Assembly (NCBI RefSeq): GCF_030151085.1
Contig: NZ_JASLER010000008.1
Location: 1-64,000, forward strand
Reading direction: 5' to 3'
Source: Bacteroides sp.
Lineage (GTDB): Bacteria; Bacteroidota; Bacteroidia; Bacteroidales; Bacteroidaceae
Length of the DNA stretch: 64,000 bases
Both the position numbers and the translations under genes were made by a program. Shown one piece after another: positions 27,556 to 37,700 of this stretch. Within the stretch, counting starts at the first letter, position 1. Every line of letters starts with the position of its first letter. The notes below the pieces were generated by a model, which ran no database searches, was not told the origin of the DNA, and saw nothing but the letters and a program-made list of their open reading frames with translations.

Positions 27556-30500
27556 ATGAAAAAGAACATGACTTCTTATCAGACTAAGGGGTATTTTATA
27601 TCTCTTTATCTATTAATTAGTGTTTTTTTATTAACGGAGGGTACCTTGTTCCCCCTTCATGCCGCAGAAAGTCGCGCAACCACCAATGAACAAGCAGTGA
27701 AAAACACACAAACGGTGAAAGAAATATTCAGCTACATTGAGCAGAATAGTAATTTCGTCATCCTGTATTCTAAAGGACTTTTGTCTGAATTAGAGAAAAA
27801 AGTTTCAATCAGTACCGGCGGTAAGAAAGCTGAAGAAATTCTTAAAGAGCTTTCTAATGTAACTAATCTTGGGTACAAAATCAACGATCGTCAAGTGATG
27901 ATAGTCAAGAAAGCTCCTGCTCCTGAAGCTAAGCAGCAAAGTGCTGACATCAAAGTAACAGGACAAGTATTCGATGAGTTAGGAGAAACAATTCCGGGAG
28001 CTAATGTTACTGTTAAAGGCAATAGCGGAATTGGTGTGGTTACCGATATGGATGGTAACTTCACAATTAGCATTCCCAAAGGTTCGACTTTGTTAGTATC
28101 ATTCATTGGGTATACTACCTATGAACATGCTGCAAAGGATGGGGAGAAGCTGATAGTAAAGCTAGTTCCTGATTCTAAGACATTGGACGAAGTAGTTGTA
28201 GTAGGTTACGGTATGCAACGCAAAAGTGCAATTACCGGTTCTATTGCATCAGTCAAATCAGACAAGTTGAAAGATGTTACTACTCCTAGTGTAGCCAACA
28301 TGCTTCAAGGTAAAGTAGCCGGTGTATCGGTATCACCTCTTTCCGGACAGCCTGGTTCTGGTTCAAGTATCCGCATTCGAGGTACTGGCTCTATCATGGG
28401 AAATCAAAACCCATTGTGGGTAATAGACGGTGTGGTGGGTAATGCTATTGCCGAACTAAATCCAAATGACATCGAATCAATTTCTATCCTGAAAGATGGT
28501 TCAGCAGCAGCCCTTTATGGTTCTCGTGGAGCTAATGGTGTTATTCAAGTAACAACTAAACGCGGAACTTCTGGAGCTTCTTCTATTGATGCCTCTGTTA
28601 AGTTTGGAGTATCTACTTTGCAAAAAGGCAACCTTGAAATGATGAATGGTGCCGAATATTATGATTACCTGGTAGAGGCATACACAAATAAAGGGAAAGC
28701 TTTACCAAGCTATCTTCAACCTTATCTTAGAGATATGAACACTGACTGGTGGGATATTGCCACTCAAAATGCACTTACGCAGAATTACAATATTGCTTAC
28801 AAATATGGTAACGATAAAGTAAGATCCTATATTTCTGCTGACTATTACAATGAAGAAGGTGCTATCAAAGGATTCGATTACGACCGCTTTACGTTAAGAG
28901 TAAACACAGACTATATTGTAAACAAAAGGTTAACTTTAAAAGCCAAGTTATCTACCAGTTACAAAGAAACAGAAAATAAAGAACATTCATTAAGCTATTA
29001 CAGCTATTCACCCTGGGATACTCCCTACACCTCTAAAGGCAAGATGAAGACAGGCAAGGAAGCCCCTCCTACTTCATCTGATGAAATATTGACAGCTGAT
29101 CCGCGTGATTATTGGTACTCCGATGGCAATTACAATTATTTATCTGAAGTCGGTATGAACTGGACTAAAAACCGTACCAATGCTATGGATATTGGATTAG
29201 GATTCGATTATAAAATATTTGATTTTCTAACCTTCGAATCAAATAATAAATTCGGATTCAACAACAGCTATACAGATGAATACATAGACCCGGAAAGTAC
29301 GTCCGGAGCATCTTTGCATGGTTCTTTCAAAGATGGTTATGTCAATAGTCGCTCCATATATACGAGCCAGATGTTACGCTTTTTGAAAACATTCAATGAG
29401 GTACATGAATTCAACGCTTTCATGGGTTATGATTATGATGAGTATCGCTATTACGATGCAAGTGGAAAAGCTAATAATATCTATCCAGGTGCAGAAATTC
29501 TGAATGCAGGTGCTGGAACTCCTGAAATCAAAGGTACCAGATGGGAAGAAAAAAATGCGGCATATTTTCTCAATGTCAATTATGCTTACGATAGCAAATA
29601 CCTCTTCCAAATAATGTATCGTGTAGACGGTTCTTCCCGTTTCGGTAGCAATAAGCGTTGGGCACCTTTCTGGTCTATCGGTGGTGGATGGAATATGCAC
29701 AAAGAAGAATTCATGAAAGGGCTTAGCTTCATCAATGAGTTAAAACCGCGTATTTCTTACGGTATCACCGGTAACTTACCGCAAAGCGCTTACGAATGGA
29801 CTACCAAATTTGGTATCACCAACGAATATGCCAGCCAGATAGCTTTCATGTCCAACTATTCAGGAAATCCTAATTTGTCGTGGGAGGAAACTGCTACACT
29901 AGACTATGGTCTGGACATCCGATTGTTCGATAGAGTAGGCATCACTTTCGATGGTTACTCCAAAAAGGTTAAAAACCTGATTTACCTCAGACATTTATCT
30001 GCCGTTACCGGATTCAACCGCCAAACAGCAAATGATGGTAAACTCAAAAATACAGGATTTGAATTCACAGTCACACCTGAAATCATCAGAAACAAAGACC
30101 TATATTGGGATGTAAGTTTCAACCTAGGCTATAACAAGAATGAGGTGACTCACCTGCCGGATGGAGATGACCTAGTAACGCAAGCTACAGCAGTAGGGTA
30201 TCCTCTACTCAACTGGTACATGAAAGAATGGGCAGGTGTTGATGCTATGACCGGAACTCCATTGTGGTTTAAAGTGGATGAGAACGGGCAAAAAACTGCT
30301 ACTGGCAACTGGAATGACGCTACAGAGGTTTTATTGGATGCATCAGCTTCTCCAAAATTCACAGGTGGTATCAGTACAAACCTTAGCTGGAAAGGCTTCT
30401 CGCTCAATGCAAATTTTATATTCAGCACTGGAGCTAAGATTTACAACGGTATGCGTGCAGGTTCATTAGACCGTGATGCATCCCGTCCTACACAGCCACC

Positions 30501-30879
30501 TATGAGACTGGCTAAAGGATGGAGTAGATGGGAAAAACCGGGTGATATAGCTACACACCCTCAACTGATAGAAGGTGGAAATAACGATGCTAGTCAGCAA
30601 TCGACCCGATATTTGGAAAATGGTGATTTCTTTAAACTGAAATCTCTGTCCGTTTCCTACAGTTTACCTGATAGATGGATTAAAACAGTAGGACTGAAAG
30701 CTGCACGTATCAGCGTAGGTGGCGAGAACTTATTTACTATCACTAAATACTCAGGTGATGACCCTGAAATCTTGTTATCAACAAGATTCAAAGGAGGCAC
30801 TTCAGTGACCGATGGCAGTAAAACACAGCTTTACCCAACTGTCAGACGCTTCACGTTGGGAGTAAATCTGAATTTCTAA
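27556..30879 (+). CDS. SusC-family TonB-dependent transporter with N-terminal STN domain, operon 2
   Basis: 1107 aa. Signal sequence up to about LFPLHAAES, then an STN domain (about 50-112; VKEIFSYIEQNSNFVILYSK... LGYKINDRQVMIVKK), a carboxypeptidase-regulatory-like domain (about 130-205), a plug with ILKDGSAAALYGSRGANGV, and the barrel ending with LGVNLNF. The STN domain fits signalling through the FecR/FecI pair encoded just before. It imports the glycan of this locus, perhaps mucin-type O-glycopeptide by context. It is followed by susD after 24 bp. Confidence 0.96.
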   Translation: MKKNMTSYQTKGYFISLYLLISVFLLTEGTLFPLHAAESRATTNEQAVKNTQTVKEIFSYIEQNSNFVILYSKGLLSELEKKVSISTGGKKAEEILKELSNVTNLGYKINDRQVMIVKKAPAPEAKQQSADIKVTGQVFDELGETIPGANVTVKGNSGIGVVTDMDGNFTISIPKGSTLLVSFIGYTTYEHAAKDGEKLIVKLVPDSKTLDEVVVVGYGMQRKSAITGSIASVKSDKLKDVTTPSVANMLQGKVAGVSVSPLSGQPGSGSSIRIRGTGSIMGNQNPLWVIDGVVGNAIAELNPNDIESISILKDGSAAALYGSRGANGVIQVTTKRGTSGASSIDASVKFGVSTLQKGNLEMMNGAEYYDYLVEAYTNKGKALPSYLQPYLRDMNTDWWDIATQNALTQNYNIAYKYGNDKVRSYISADYYNEEGAIKGFDYDRFTLRVNTDYIVNKRLTLKAKLSTSYKETENKEHSLSYYSYSPWDTPYTSKGKMKTGKEAPPTSSDEILTADPRDYWYSDGNYNYLSEVGMNWTKNRTNAMDIGLGFDYKIFDFLTFESNNKFGFNNSYTDEYIDPESTSGASLHGSFKDGYVNSRSIYTSQMLRFLKTFNEVHEFNAFMGYDYDEYRYYDASGKANNIYPGAEILNAGAGTPEIKGTRWEEKNAAYFLNVNYAYDSKYLFQIMYRVDGSSRFGSNKRWAPFWSIGGGWNMHKEEFMKGLSFINELKPRISYGITGNLPQSAYEWTTKFGITNEYASQIAFMSNYSGNPNLSWEETATLDYGLDIRLFDRVGITFDGYSKKVKNLIYLRHLSAVTGFNRQTANDGKLKNTGFEFTVTPEIIRNKDLYWDVSFNLGYNKNEVTHLPDGDDLVTQATAVGYPLLNWYMKEWAGVDAMTGTPLWFKVDENGQKTATGNWNDATEVLLDASASPKFTGGISTNLSWKGFSLNANFIFSTGAKIYNGMRAGSLDRDASRPTQPPMRLAKGWSRWEKPGDIATHPQLIEGGNNDASQQSTRYLENGDFFKLKSLSVSYSLPDRWIKTVGLKAARISVGGENLFTITKYSGDDPEILLSTRFKGGTSVTDGSKTQLYPTVRRFTLGVNLNF

Positions 30880-30903
30880 GTATAACTTAAAAAAGATAGA
30901 TAT

Positions 30904-32688
30904 ATGAAATTAAAATATACGTTAAGTACTTTGGGGTTAACACTTGCATTAGCAGGATGCAGCCTGGACGTAAAGATGTACGATGGAGTAAGTGCAGAAG
31001 ACATTAGCAACCGTAACATCTTCGAAGTGGCACAAGGAAGTTATCGTCTGTTGAAAAATGATAATGGAATTATTCAGAGCGGTGTCTTCTTTTGGAATTA
31101 TGGTGCTGATGACCTATCCTGGGGTGGAACTTCAACAGATAATAAGTTCAAAATGTACGATTATACCCGAAGCGCTTCAAGCACTGTAACAGAATATGCA
31201 TGGGAACTTGCCTACCGCACGATAGGAAATTGTAATCTTACGATTGAAATGGTAGAGGCTCTCGGCAACGAACGTACTGACAAACATACGGTTACTATGG
31301 GTGAAAACTATTATTTACGTGCATTATGCTATTTCTTGTTAGTCAACGAGTTTGCCCAACCATATTCTAACAATCCAACGCAAAACCCAGGATTGCCCTT
31401 AAAACTGAACAGTGACCCTGATGATCTTCCCCAAAGTCGTTCTACGGTAGCCGAAATATATGACCAAGTAGTGAACGACTTAAAGAATGCCATCACCTAT
31501 ATGACCCTTCCTGATGGAATGTCGCCCAAAGCAAACATTTATGCTACCAAAGAAGCAGCAGAAGCACTGTTGGCAAGAGTATATCTTTACATGGGAAACT
31601 ATGATGAAGCATACAAAATGGCAGATGCCGTTATCAAATCAGGAAGATTCGAACTGGAAAAAGGCAATCGTTATACCACTTATTCACAAATGGTACCCGA
31701 AGAAAATAAAGAAACTATTTTTGCAGTACGCCGCACCAAGCTTAAAGATGAGGCTAGTGATGGTCTCATAGGGCAATTGTACATTAAAATAGATGAAGAT
31801 GGTTGGGAAGAAGTTTATGCATCATCCAGATATTTGGAGCTTTTAGAGTTGTACCACAATGATAAAGGCATGCCAAAAGACTTACGTAGCAAATTTATCG
31901 CCAAGCGTTATGTAGAAGATGGAGTAGAAGACTTTTCCATTTCAGGATATCCAAACAAGGAGTATAAAGACTGGACATTTGTCTATGGATACAAAAAAGG
32001 TATTGACTATCTATACAAGCAATTATCTGTAGAACAACAAGAAAACAATAGTTATCGTTTGAGTACTGCGGATGCAGCTAATTATCAGAGTGCTATAATT
32101 CAGTCAGAACCTTACAATTTAGGAACTCGCTATTATGTAGTGGGCACCGATGGCACTAAATATTATGGACGTATTGAACCAAAGGTTTTTGATGCTTATA
32201 CAAAACATAAGAAGAATGAAAACTTCTTAGTTTATCCTATCAACAAGTGTTCTTATCAAGAGCAAATTACGCACTTGTGGTCACCGATTATTTCACGTTT
32301 GGCAGAAATGTACCTCATACGTGCTGAGGTGAATGCTGAACGTGGTGAAACACAATTAGCATTGAACGACGTAAATGAACTTCGCAGAAGAGCTGATATT
32401 CCGGAATGGACGCTTGAAAATATGAAAAAAGCAGAAAATGGCCAACCTAAAGACATTAAGAAGCTTGTTGAAGAAGAGCGTATGCTGGAACTGGCATGGG
32501 AAGGTCATCGTCGCTTCGATATATTCCGTAAGCGTCAGACACTAGATAGAAGATACCCGGGCGGACACACTATGATGAGTGCCGGTGATAAGTTCTTGTT
32601 GGTTCCTTATGATTCTCCGGCAGTATGCGAATTTATTCCAAAGGCTCAACTTGATGCCTATCCTTATGACTTGGAACAAAATCCTTGA
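30904..32688 (+). CDS. SusD-family outer-membrane lipoprotein, operon 2
   Basis: 594 aa. Lipobox LALAGCSLD. SusD features include NYYLRALCYFLLVNEFAQPY, the TPR-like middle and the RagB-like end EEERMLELAWEGHRRFDIFRKRQ. It binds the substrate at the SusC lid on the cell surface. It is located directly after the STN-SusC gene, forming the uptake pair. Confidence 0.95.
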   Translation: MKLKYTLSTLGLTLALAGCSLDVKMYDGVSAEDISNRNIFEVAQGSYRLLKNDNGIIQSGVFFWNYGADDLSWGGTSTDNKFKMYDYTRSASSTVTEYAWELAYRTIGNCNLTIEMVEALGNERTDKHTVTMGENYYLRALCYFLLVNEFAQPYSNNPTQNPGLPLKLNSDPDDLPQSRSTVAEIYDQVVNDLKNAITYMTLPDGMSPKANIYATKEAAEALLARVYLYMGNYDEAYKMADAVIKSGRFELEKGNRYTTYSQMVPEENKETIFAVRRTKLKDEASDGLIGQLYIKIDEDGWEEVYASSRYLELLELYHNDKGMPKDLRSKFIAKRYVEDGVEDFSISGYPNKEYKDWTFVYGYKKGIDYLYKQLSVEQQENNSYRLSTADAANYQSAIIQSEPYNLGTRYYVVGTDGTKYYGRIEPKVFDAYTKHKKNENFLVYPINKCSYQEQITHLWSPIISRLAEMYLIRAEVNAERGETQLALNDVNELRRRADIPEWTLENMKKAENGQPKDIKKLVEEERMLELAWEGHRRFDIFRKRQTLDRRYPGGHTMMSAGDKFLLVPYDSPAVCEFIPKAQLDAYPYDLEQNP

Positions 32689-32726
32689 TTTATATTGAAT
32701 TAATAACTGTAAAATAGATATATAAA

Positions 32727-33554
32727 ATGAAAAAGTTATCATATTTACTGCTGCTTCTTTTAACGGTTATTACATATGGATGTGCTGAAACAGAACAACC
32801 ATATGTGGGATACATTGTAGTAGAAGATGCTGTTTTACCTGCAGCCGGAGGCTCAACTACCCTTACTGCAGACACTGACATTTCGTCTCCAATCTCCATA
32901 GAAGTAGAAAAAGGAGCAGATTGGTGTACTATATCCATTGCCGGGAATAAAATCACCGCTACAGCTACGCAAGCTAACACTGGTATTGATAGTAGAAAAG
33001 CAATTGTCTATCTCAGATGCGGTTACCGTGAAGAGACATTTACTGTAACACAACAATATGAAGGTCAGCAGTATGAAATTGACTGGAGTGATTGGACTGC
33101 TAGTGGTAATAGTGTACAAGCTAATGATGGTGGAGGATATCCAAGTCTGTTTACAGAAGAGCGCACGACATTTTGGCATAGTAATTACAGTGAACCAGTC
33201 CCTCTTCCTTATGAAATAATCATTGATATGCAAAAAGAACATACTTGCTATAAATTTAGAATAGGTCGGAGAGCGTATGGTGCTATCAATTATCCTTCTG
33301 TGAAAACAATGGAAATATATGGTAGTACTGATAATGAAAATTTTACCAAGGTGGGTGGTTTTACATTTGCTTTACCATGGACAGCACCTGATGGAACAGT
33401 TGTAACTGGAAATAGCGCATTAATTCCCGGAATTGAGGATGTTGAACTGGAAAAACCTGTAACGGTACGCTATGTAAAACTTGTTATTACAGCAACCAAT
33501 ACATCCAACAAGGCTTGTCAAGTATCTTATTTCAAAGCATACGAAAAGAAATAA
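32727..33554 (+). CDS. BACON and discoidin (F5/8 type C-like) domain lipoprotein
   Basis: 275 aa. Lipobox VITYGCAET. A BACON module covers about residues 30-112, including the signature ADWCTIS and YREETFTVTQQYE. A discoidin-like domain covers about 120-275, with IDWSDWTASG, KTMEIYGSTDNENF and VRYVKLVITATN. BACON domains are typical of mucin-associated proteins in Bacteroidota and were proposed to bind mucin. Together the two domains suggest a surface glycan-binding protein for the SusC/SusD pair just before it. Confidence 0.85.
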   Translation: MKKLSYLLLLLLTVITYGCAETEQPYVGYIVVEDAVLPAAGGSTTLTADTDISSPISIEVEKGADWCTISIAGNKITATATQANTGIDSRKAIVYLRCGYREETFTVTQQYEGQQYEIDWSDWTASGNSVQANDGGGYPSLFTEERTTFWHSNYSEPVPLPYEIIIDMQKEHTCYKFRIGRRAYGAINYPSVKTMEIYGSTDNENFTKVGGFTFALPWTAPDGTVVTGNSALIPGIEDVELEKPVTVRYVKLVITATNTSNKACQVSYFKAYEKK

Positions 33555-33593
33555 AGCCACAGTTTGAGCTAACCTTATTTACTAAATTATTAG

Positions 33594-33630
33594 TGGAGGA
33601 TGTCTTGAAAGTGACTTCTGGCATCCTCCA
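33594..33630 (+). terminator. Hairpin after the BACON-discoidin gene
   Basis: Perfect 9-bp stem TGGAGGATG / CATCCTCCA with a 19-nt loop, 40 bp after the stop. No clear T tract follows, so it may be a processing or partial terminator site. Confidence 0.5.
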
Positions 33631-33654
33631 TATTAATCTTAAACTATATAAATC

Positions 33655-33837
33655 ATGAAGATACGTAATTTTGCTTTTTTAGTTTATATGTGTCTCATTG
33701 ATTCAAGTTGTAAGAATATAGTCTTTGAAAAAAACATTCCTGTTACACAATTGACGACACGAAGTATCCCTAATGATTTTACCAATTACAGCTCTTATTT
33801 TTTGATATCTCCTTTATTGATAAAAACCTTAATCTAA
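33655..33837 (+). CDS. Short lipoprotein-like ORF, possibly truncated
   Basis: 60 aa. Begins with a lipoprotein-like signal (YMCLIDSSCKN) followed by about 40 residues (FEKNIPVTQLTTRSIP) and then a premature stop. The lipobox at such a position and the loss of any further domain suggest a truncated N-terminus of a larger surface protein. Its neighbours are a BACON lipoprotein and a broken BACON-M60 gene, so the region has decayed. A genuine micro-lipoprotein is less likely. Confidence 0.4.
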   Translation: MKIRNFAFLVYMCLIDSSCKNIVFEKNIPVTQLTTRSIPNDFTNYSSYFLISPLLIKTLI

Positions 33838-33943
33838 ATATTAAGCAATTAATTATTTAGTATATAGTCACATATTATTCACACTAATCTTTTAACCTTA
33901 TAAATTATTTCTCTCTAAATCATTCAACCTTACATCAATCTTT

Positions 33944-34698
33944 ATGAAATACGTTTTCTCCCTTCTGGTTCTTCTCCTCTCCCTTTTTGTATCTTGCAAA
34001 GAGGGAGAGGAAGTTCCGGAAACTCTACCCTTTATTGATATCAATAACAATTCGATCCAATTCGTACGTTTAACATCAAGTCAGAACTTAAAAGTAAGCA
34101 CAAACATTGATGATATTAAATGTGAGATAACATCAGGTACAAATTGGTGTAGTGCACTATATACAGATGATCAACTGACCATTACAGTAGCAAGCAACAA
34201 TGGATATAAATCACGTACGGGCAATATCACTCTAAACGGAAAACAAGCCAAAGTAGCTATTACAATTACTCAAGATGGCAAAAAAACTCACAATGAAATA
34301 GACGATGTGTGGATGAAACTGGTTCCTTTTTGGCAATTGAAACTTTATGTAATGGATGTATTAGGAAAAAAAAAATTCTATAAGTACATTTGCGAACAAT
34401 TAAGGTTGCGCCCGATATGGATACTAATGAAACCATAGAAGGCTATTACCAATTGAATTTTGTGAAATTAGCTTGTGAGTCTGCACAATTGGATCTGACG
34501 GATTTCTTTGAAGCTTGGGGATTCCTCACACCAATCAACCGGATATTGAACGATTATGGTACGTATCAATTCGCTATTACCAGTCAACAGATTGATCAGG
34601 TAAAAAATGAAATTGCTTTGCAAAACTACCCTAAACCTAAAGATAGCAATATCTATGCTATAAAAGATGATAATGTTTCTGAATACAAGAACTTCTAA
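33944..34698 (+). pseudogene. BACON-M60 mucinase remnant (catalytic domain deleted, frameshifted)
   Basis: The first part encodes a signal plus BACON module with SGTNWC and ITITQDGKK (residues 1-125). It then runs directly into DDVWMKLVPFWQLKLYVMDVLG, which in BACON-M60-like proteins follows the catalytic zinc domain. The HExxH-like M60 region is absent. A one-base shift near 34405 then changes frame; the second frame (from about 34390) continues as EGYYQLNFVKLACESAQLDLTDFFEAWGFL and ends NIYAIKDDNVSEYKNF, the usual M60 C-terminus. So an internal in-frame-looking deletion and a frameshift have inactivated the gene. The former product was probably a mucin-degrading metallopeptidase. Pseudogene status is strongly supported; the family name is inferred from the C-terminal signature. 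Confidence 0.85.
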
Positions 34699-34724
34699 CC
34701 ATCATTAATTAAAAAAACGTAAGT

Positions 34725-37700
34725 ATGAGTAATTTACTAAGTAACTTCAGGAGATGGAAAGCAATGCCAATTGCTTTATTTCTGCTTGCAGCATCCCCCT
34801 ACGCTACGCAAGCAGCAACCTCGAAACAAAGTAGTGCAGTAGCTGCCAAACAGGGTCTCCGGATTATAGGTGTAATGAAAATCAACCCGACTACCGTCGA
34901 GGTATTGTTTTCCAACCACCAACGCATGACGCTAGACTTCTACGGAGAAAATATCTTCCGGATGTTTCAAGATAATAACGGAGGTATTCTCCGCGATCCG
35001 GAAGCAAAGCCTGAAGCTAAGATTCTGGTGAGCCAACCCCGCAAGAGTGTATCACAAGTGGATGTAAAAGATGATGCAGGTACTGTTTCCATCACTACAG
35101 GAAAGATCAAAGTTCAGTTTGATAAGAACACAGCTTTGATGAAGATCATCAATCTAGAGATAGGAGCCACGGCAGTGGAACAAGCAGAACCCACTCTCTT
35201 TGAAAAAGAAAGAGTTACCCTGAAACTAAAAGAAAACCCGCAAGAATATTTCTATGGCGGCGGTGTACAGAACGGACGCTTCTCACACAAAGGCAAAACC
35301 ATTGCCATTGAAAACCAGAACAGTTGGACAGACGGCGGTGTAGCATCTCCCAATCCATACTACTGGTCGACAAATGGATACGGTATAATGTGGCATACCT
35401 TCAAGAGAGGTACTTACGACTTCGGTAGAGAGGAAAAGAACATCGTAAAATTGTTTCATCAAACTGATTATCTGGATGCTTTCGTTATGGTAAATGATGG
35501 TGCCGTACCTTTGTTAAACGACTTCTATCAGTTGACAGGTAATCCGGTACTGATACCGAAATTCGGTTTCTATCAAGGACACCTCAATGCCTACAACCGT
35601 GACTTCTGGAAAGAAGACGAAAATGGTATTCTCTTTGAAGACGGCAAACGCTACAAAGAGAGTCAAAAAGACAACGGCGGTATCAAAGAGTCGCTGAACG
35701 GTGAAAAGAACAACTACCAATTCTCAGCACGTGCTGTTATAGACCGCTATAAGAACCACGATATGCCATTTGGCTGGTTACTGCCTAACGATGGTTATGG
35801 AGCCGGTTACGGTCAAACAGAAACCATCGACGGAAATATTCAGAATTTAAAAGACCTGACTGACTACGCCCGCAAGAATGGTGTTGAAATAGGCTTGTGG
35901 ACGCAATCCGATCTTCACCCCAAAGCCGGTATCAGCGCCTTACTGCAACGTGACATCGTAAAAGAAGTACGTGATGCAGGTGTTCGTGTACTGAAGACCG
36001 ACGTTGCTTGGGTAGGTGCCGGATATTCCTTCGGACTAAACGGTATCACTGATGTAGCACATATCATGTCCTACTATGGTAGTGACGCCCGCCCCTTCAT
36101 CATCTCACTGGACGGATGGGCAGGAACACAACGTTATGCCGGTATCTGGTCTGGCGATCAAACCGGTGGTACATGGGAATATATTCGTTTCCACATTCCT
36201 ACCTATATCGGTTCCGGATTATCGGGTAACCCCAATATCTGTTCCGATATGGACGGTATCTTCGGCGGAAAGGACTTGGCTATCAATACCAGAGATTTCC
36301 AGTGGAAAACCTTCACACCTATGCAGTTGAATATGGACGGATGGGGATCGAATGAAAAGTACCCTCATGCTTTGGGTGAACCGGCAACCTCCATCAACCG
36401 CTGGTATCTGAAGATGAAATCGGAAATCATGCCTTACGCCTATAGCATTGCTAAGGAATCAGTAGACGGATTGCCGATGATTCGGGCAATGTTCTTGGAA
36501 TATCCCAATCCTTATACACTAGGAAAGGCTACGCAATATCAGTTCCTCTATGGTCCGTATTTCCTTGTAGCTCCTATTTATCAAGCTACTAAGGCTGATG
36601 AACAAGGTAATGATATCCGCAATGGCATCTACTTGCCCGCAGGAGAATGGGTAGATTACTTCTCAGGTGAGATATATCAAGGTGATCGCATCATCAACAA
36701 TTATGCTTCTCCTCTTTGGAAGCTACCCGTATTCGTGAAGAACGGAGCCATTATCCCTATGACGCCCCCCAACAACAACGTCAACGAAACAGCCAAGAAT
36801 CTACGTATATACGAACTCTATCCATACGGACAGAGCACATTTACCGAATATGACGACGACGGTACAACCGAAGAATATCGTGCAGGCAAGGGCGTAAGCA
36901 CTCTCATTGAGTCGAGTGTCGGAGCGAAGGGTGAGGTTACAGTTACCATCTACCCTACCCAAGGCGATTTCACAGGTTTCGTAAAAGAGAAAGCTACTGA
37001 ATTCAGAATCAACGTAACCGAAAAACCCAAGAAGATAGCGGCAACCATCGGCAAGAATAAGCTGAAACTCACAGAAGCAACAACAATGGACGAGTTCCTT
37101 CAAAAAGAAAACGTTTACTTCTATGATGCCCAGCCCAATCTAAACAAATTTGCCACCAAAGGCAGCGAATTTGAGAAAGTAGTCATTACCAAGAACCCTC
37201 AACTCTTGGTGAAACTCGCTGCCACTGACGTCACAGCAGACGAAACTTCTTTGAAGATTGACGGATTTGTATTTGCTCCCAACGATACTTATAAGGTATC
37301 AACAGGCACTTTAACCGCTCCCAAAGCACAAATTACCGATACCAACACCGCATCTTATACACTGAAACCTACTTGGGACAAAGTAACCAATGCCGATTAC
37401 TACGAAATTGAGTTCAACGGCATGAACTATAGCACCATCAAAGATGCTGAACTCATATTCGATGGTCTGAACGTGGAGACTACTTACGACTTCAAAATAC
37501 GTGCGGTAAATAAAGACGGATATTCCGATTGGTCAGCTTTTAGCGCCACCACTAAGAAAGATCCGCTGGAATTTGCTATCCACGGTTTGAGTGGCGAGAC
37601 TTCCTGTGAGAATCAAGGTCGCTCACTCCGTAAATTATTCGATTTTGAAGAAGGTGAACTGTGGCATACGAAGTACAATGTGAAAGCTGTTCCATTCGAC

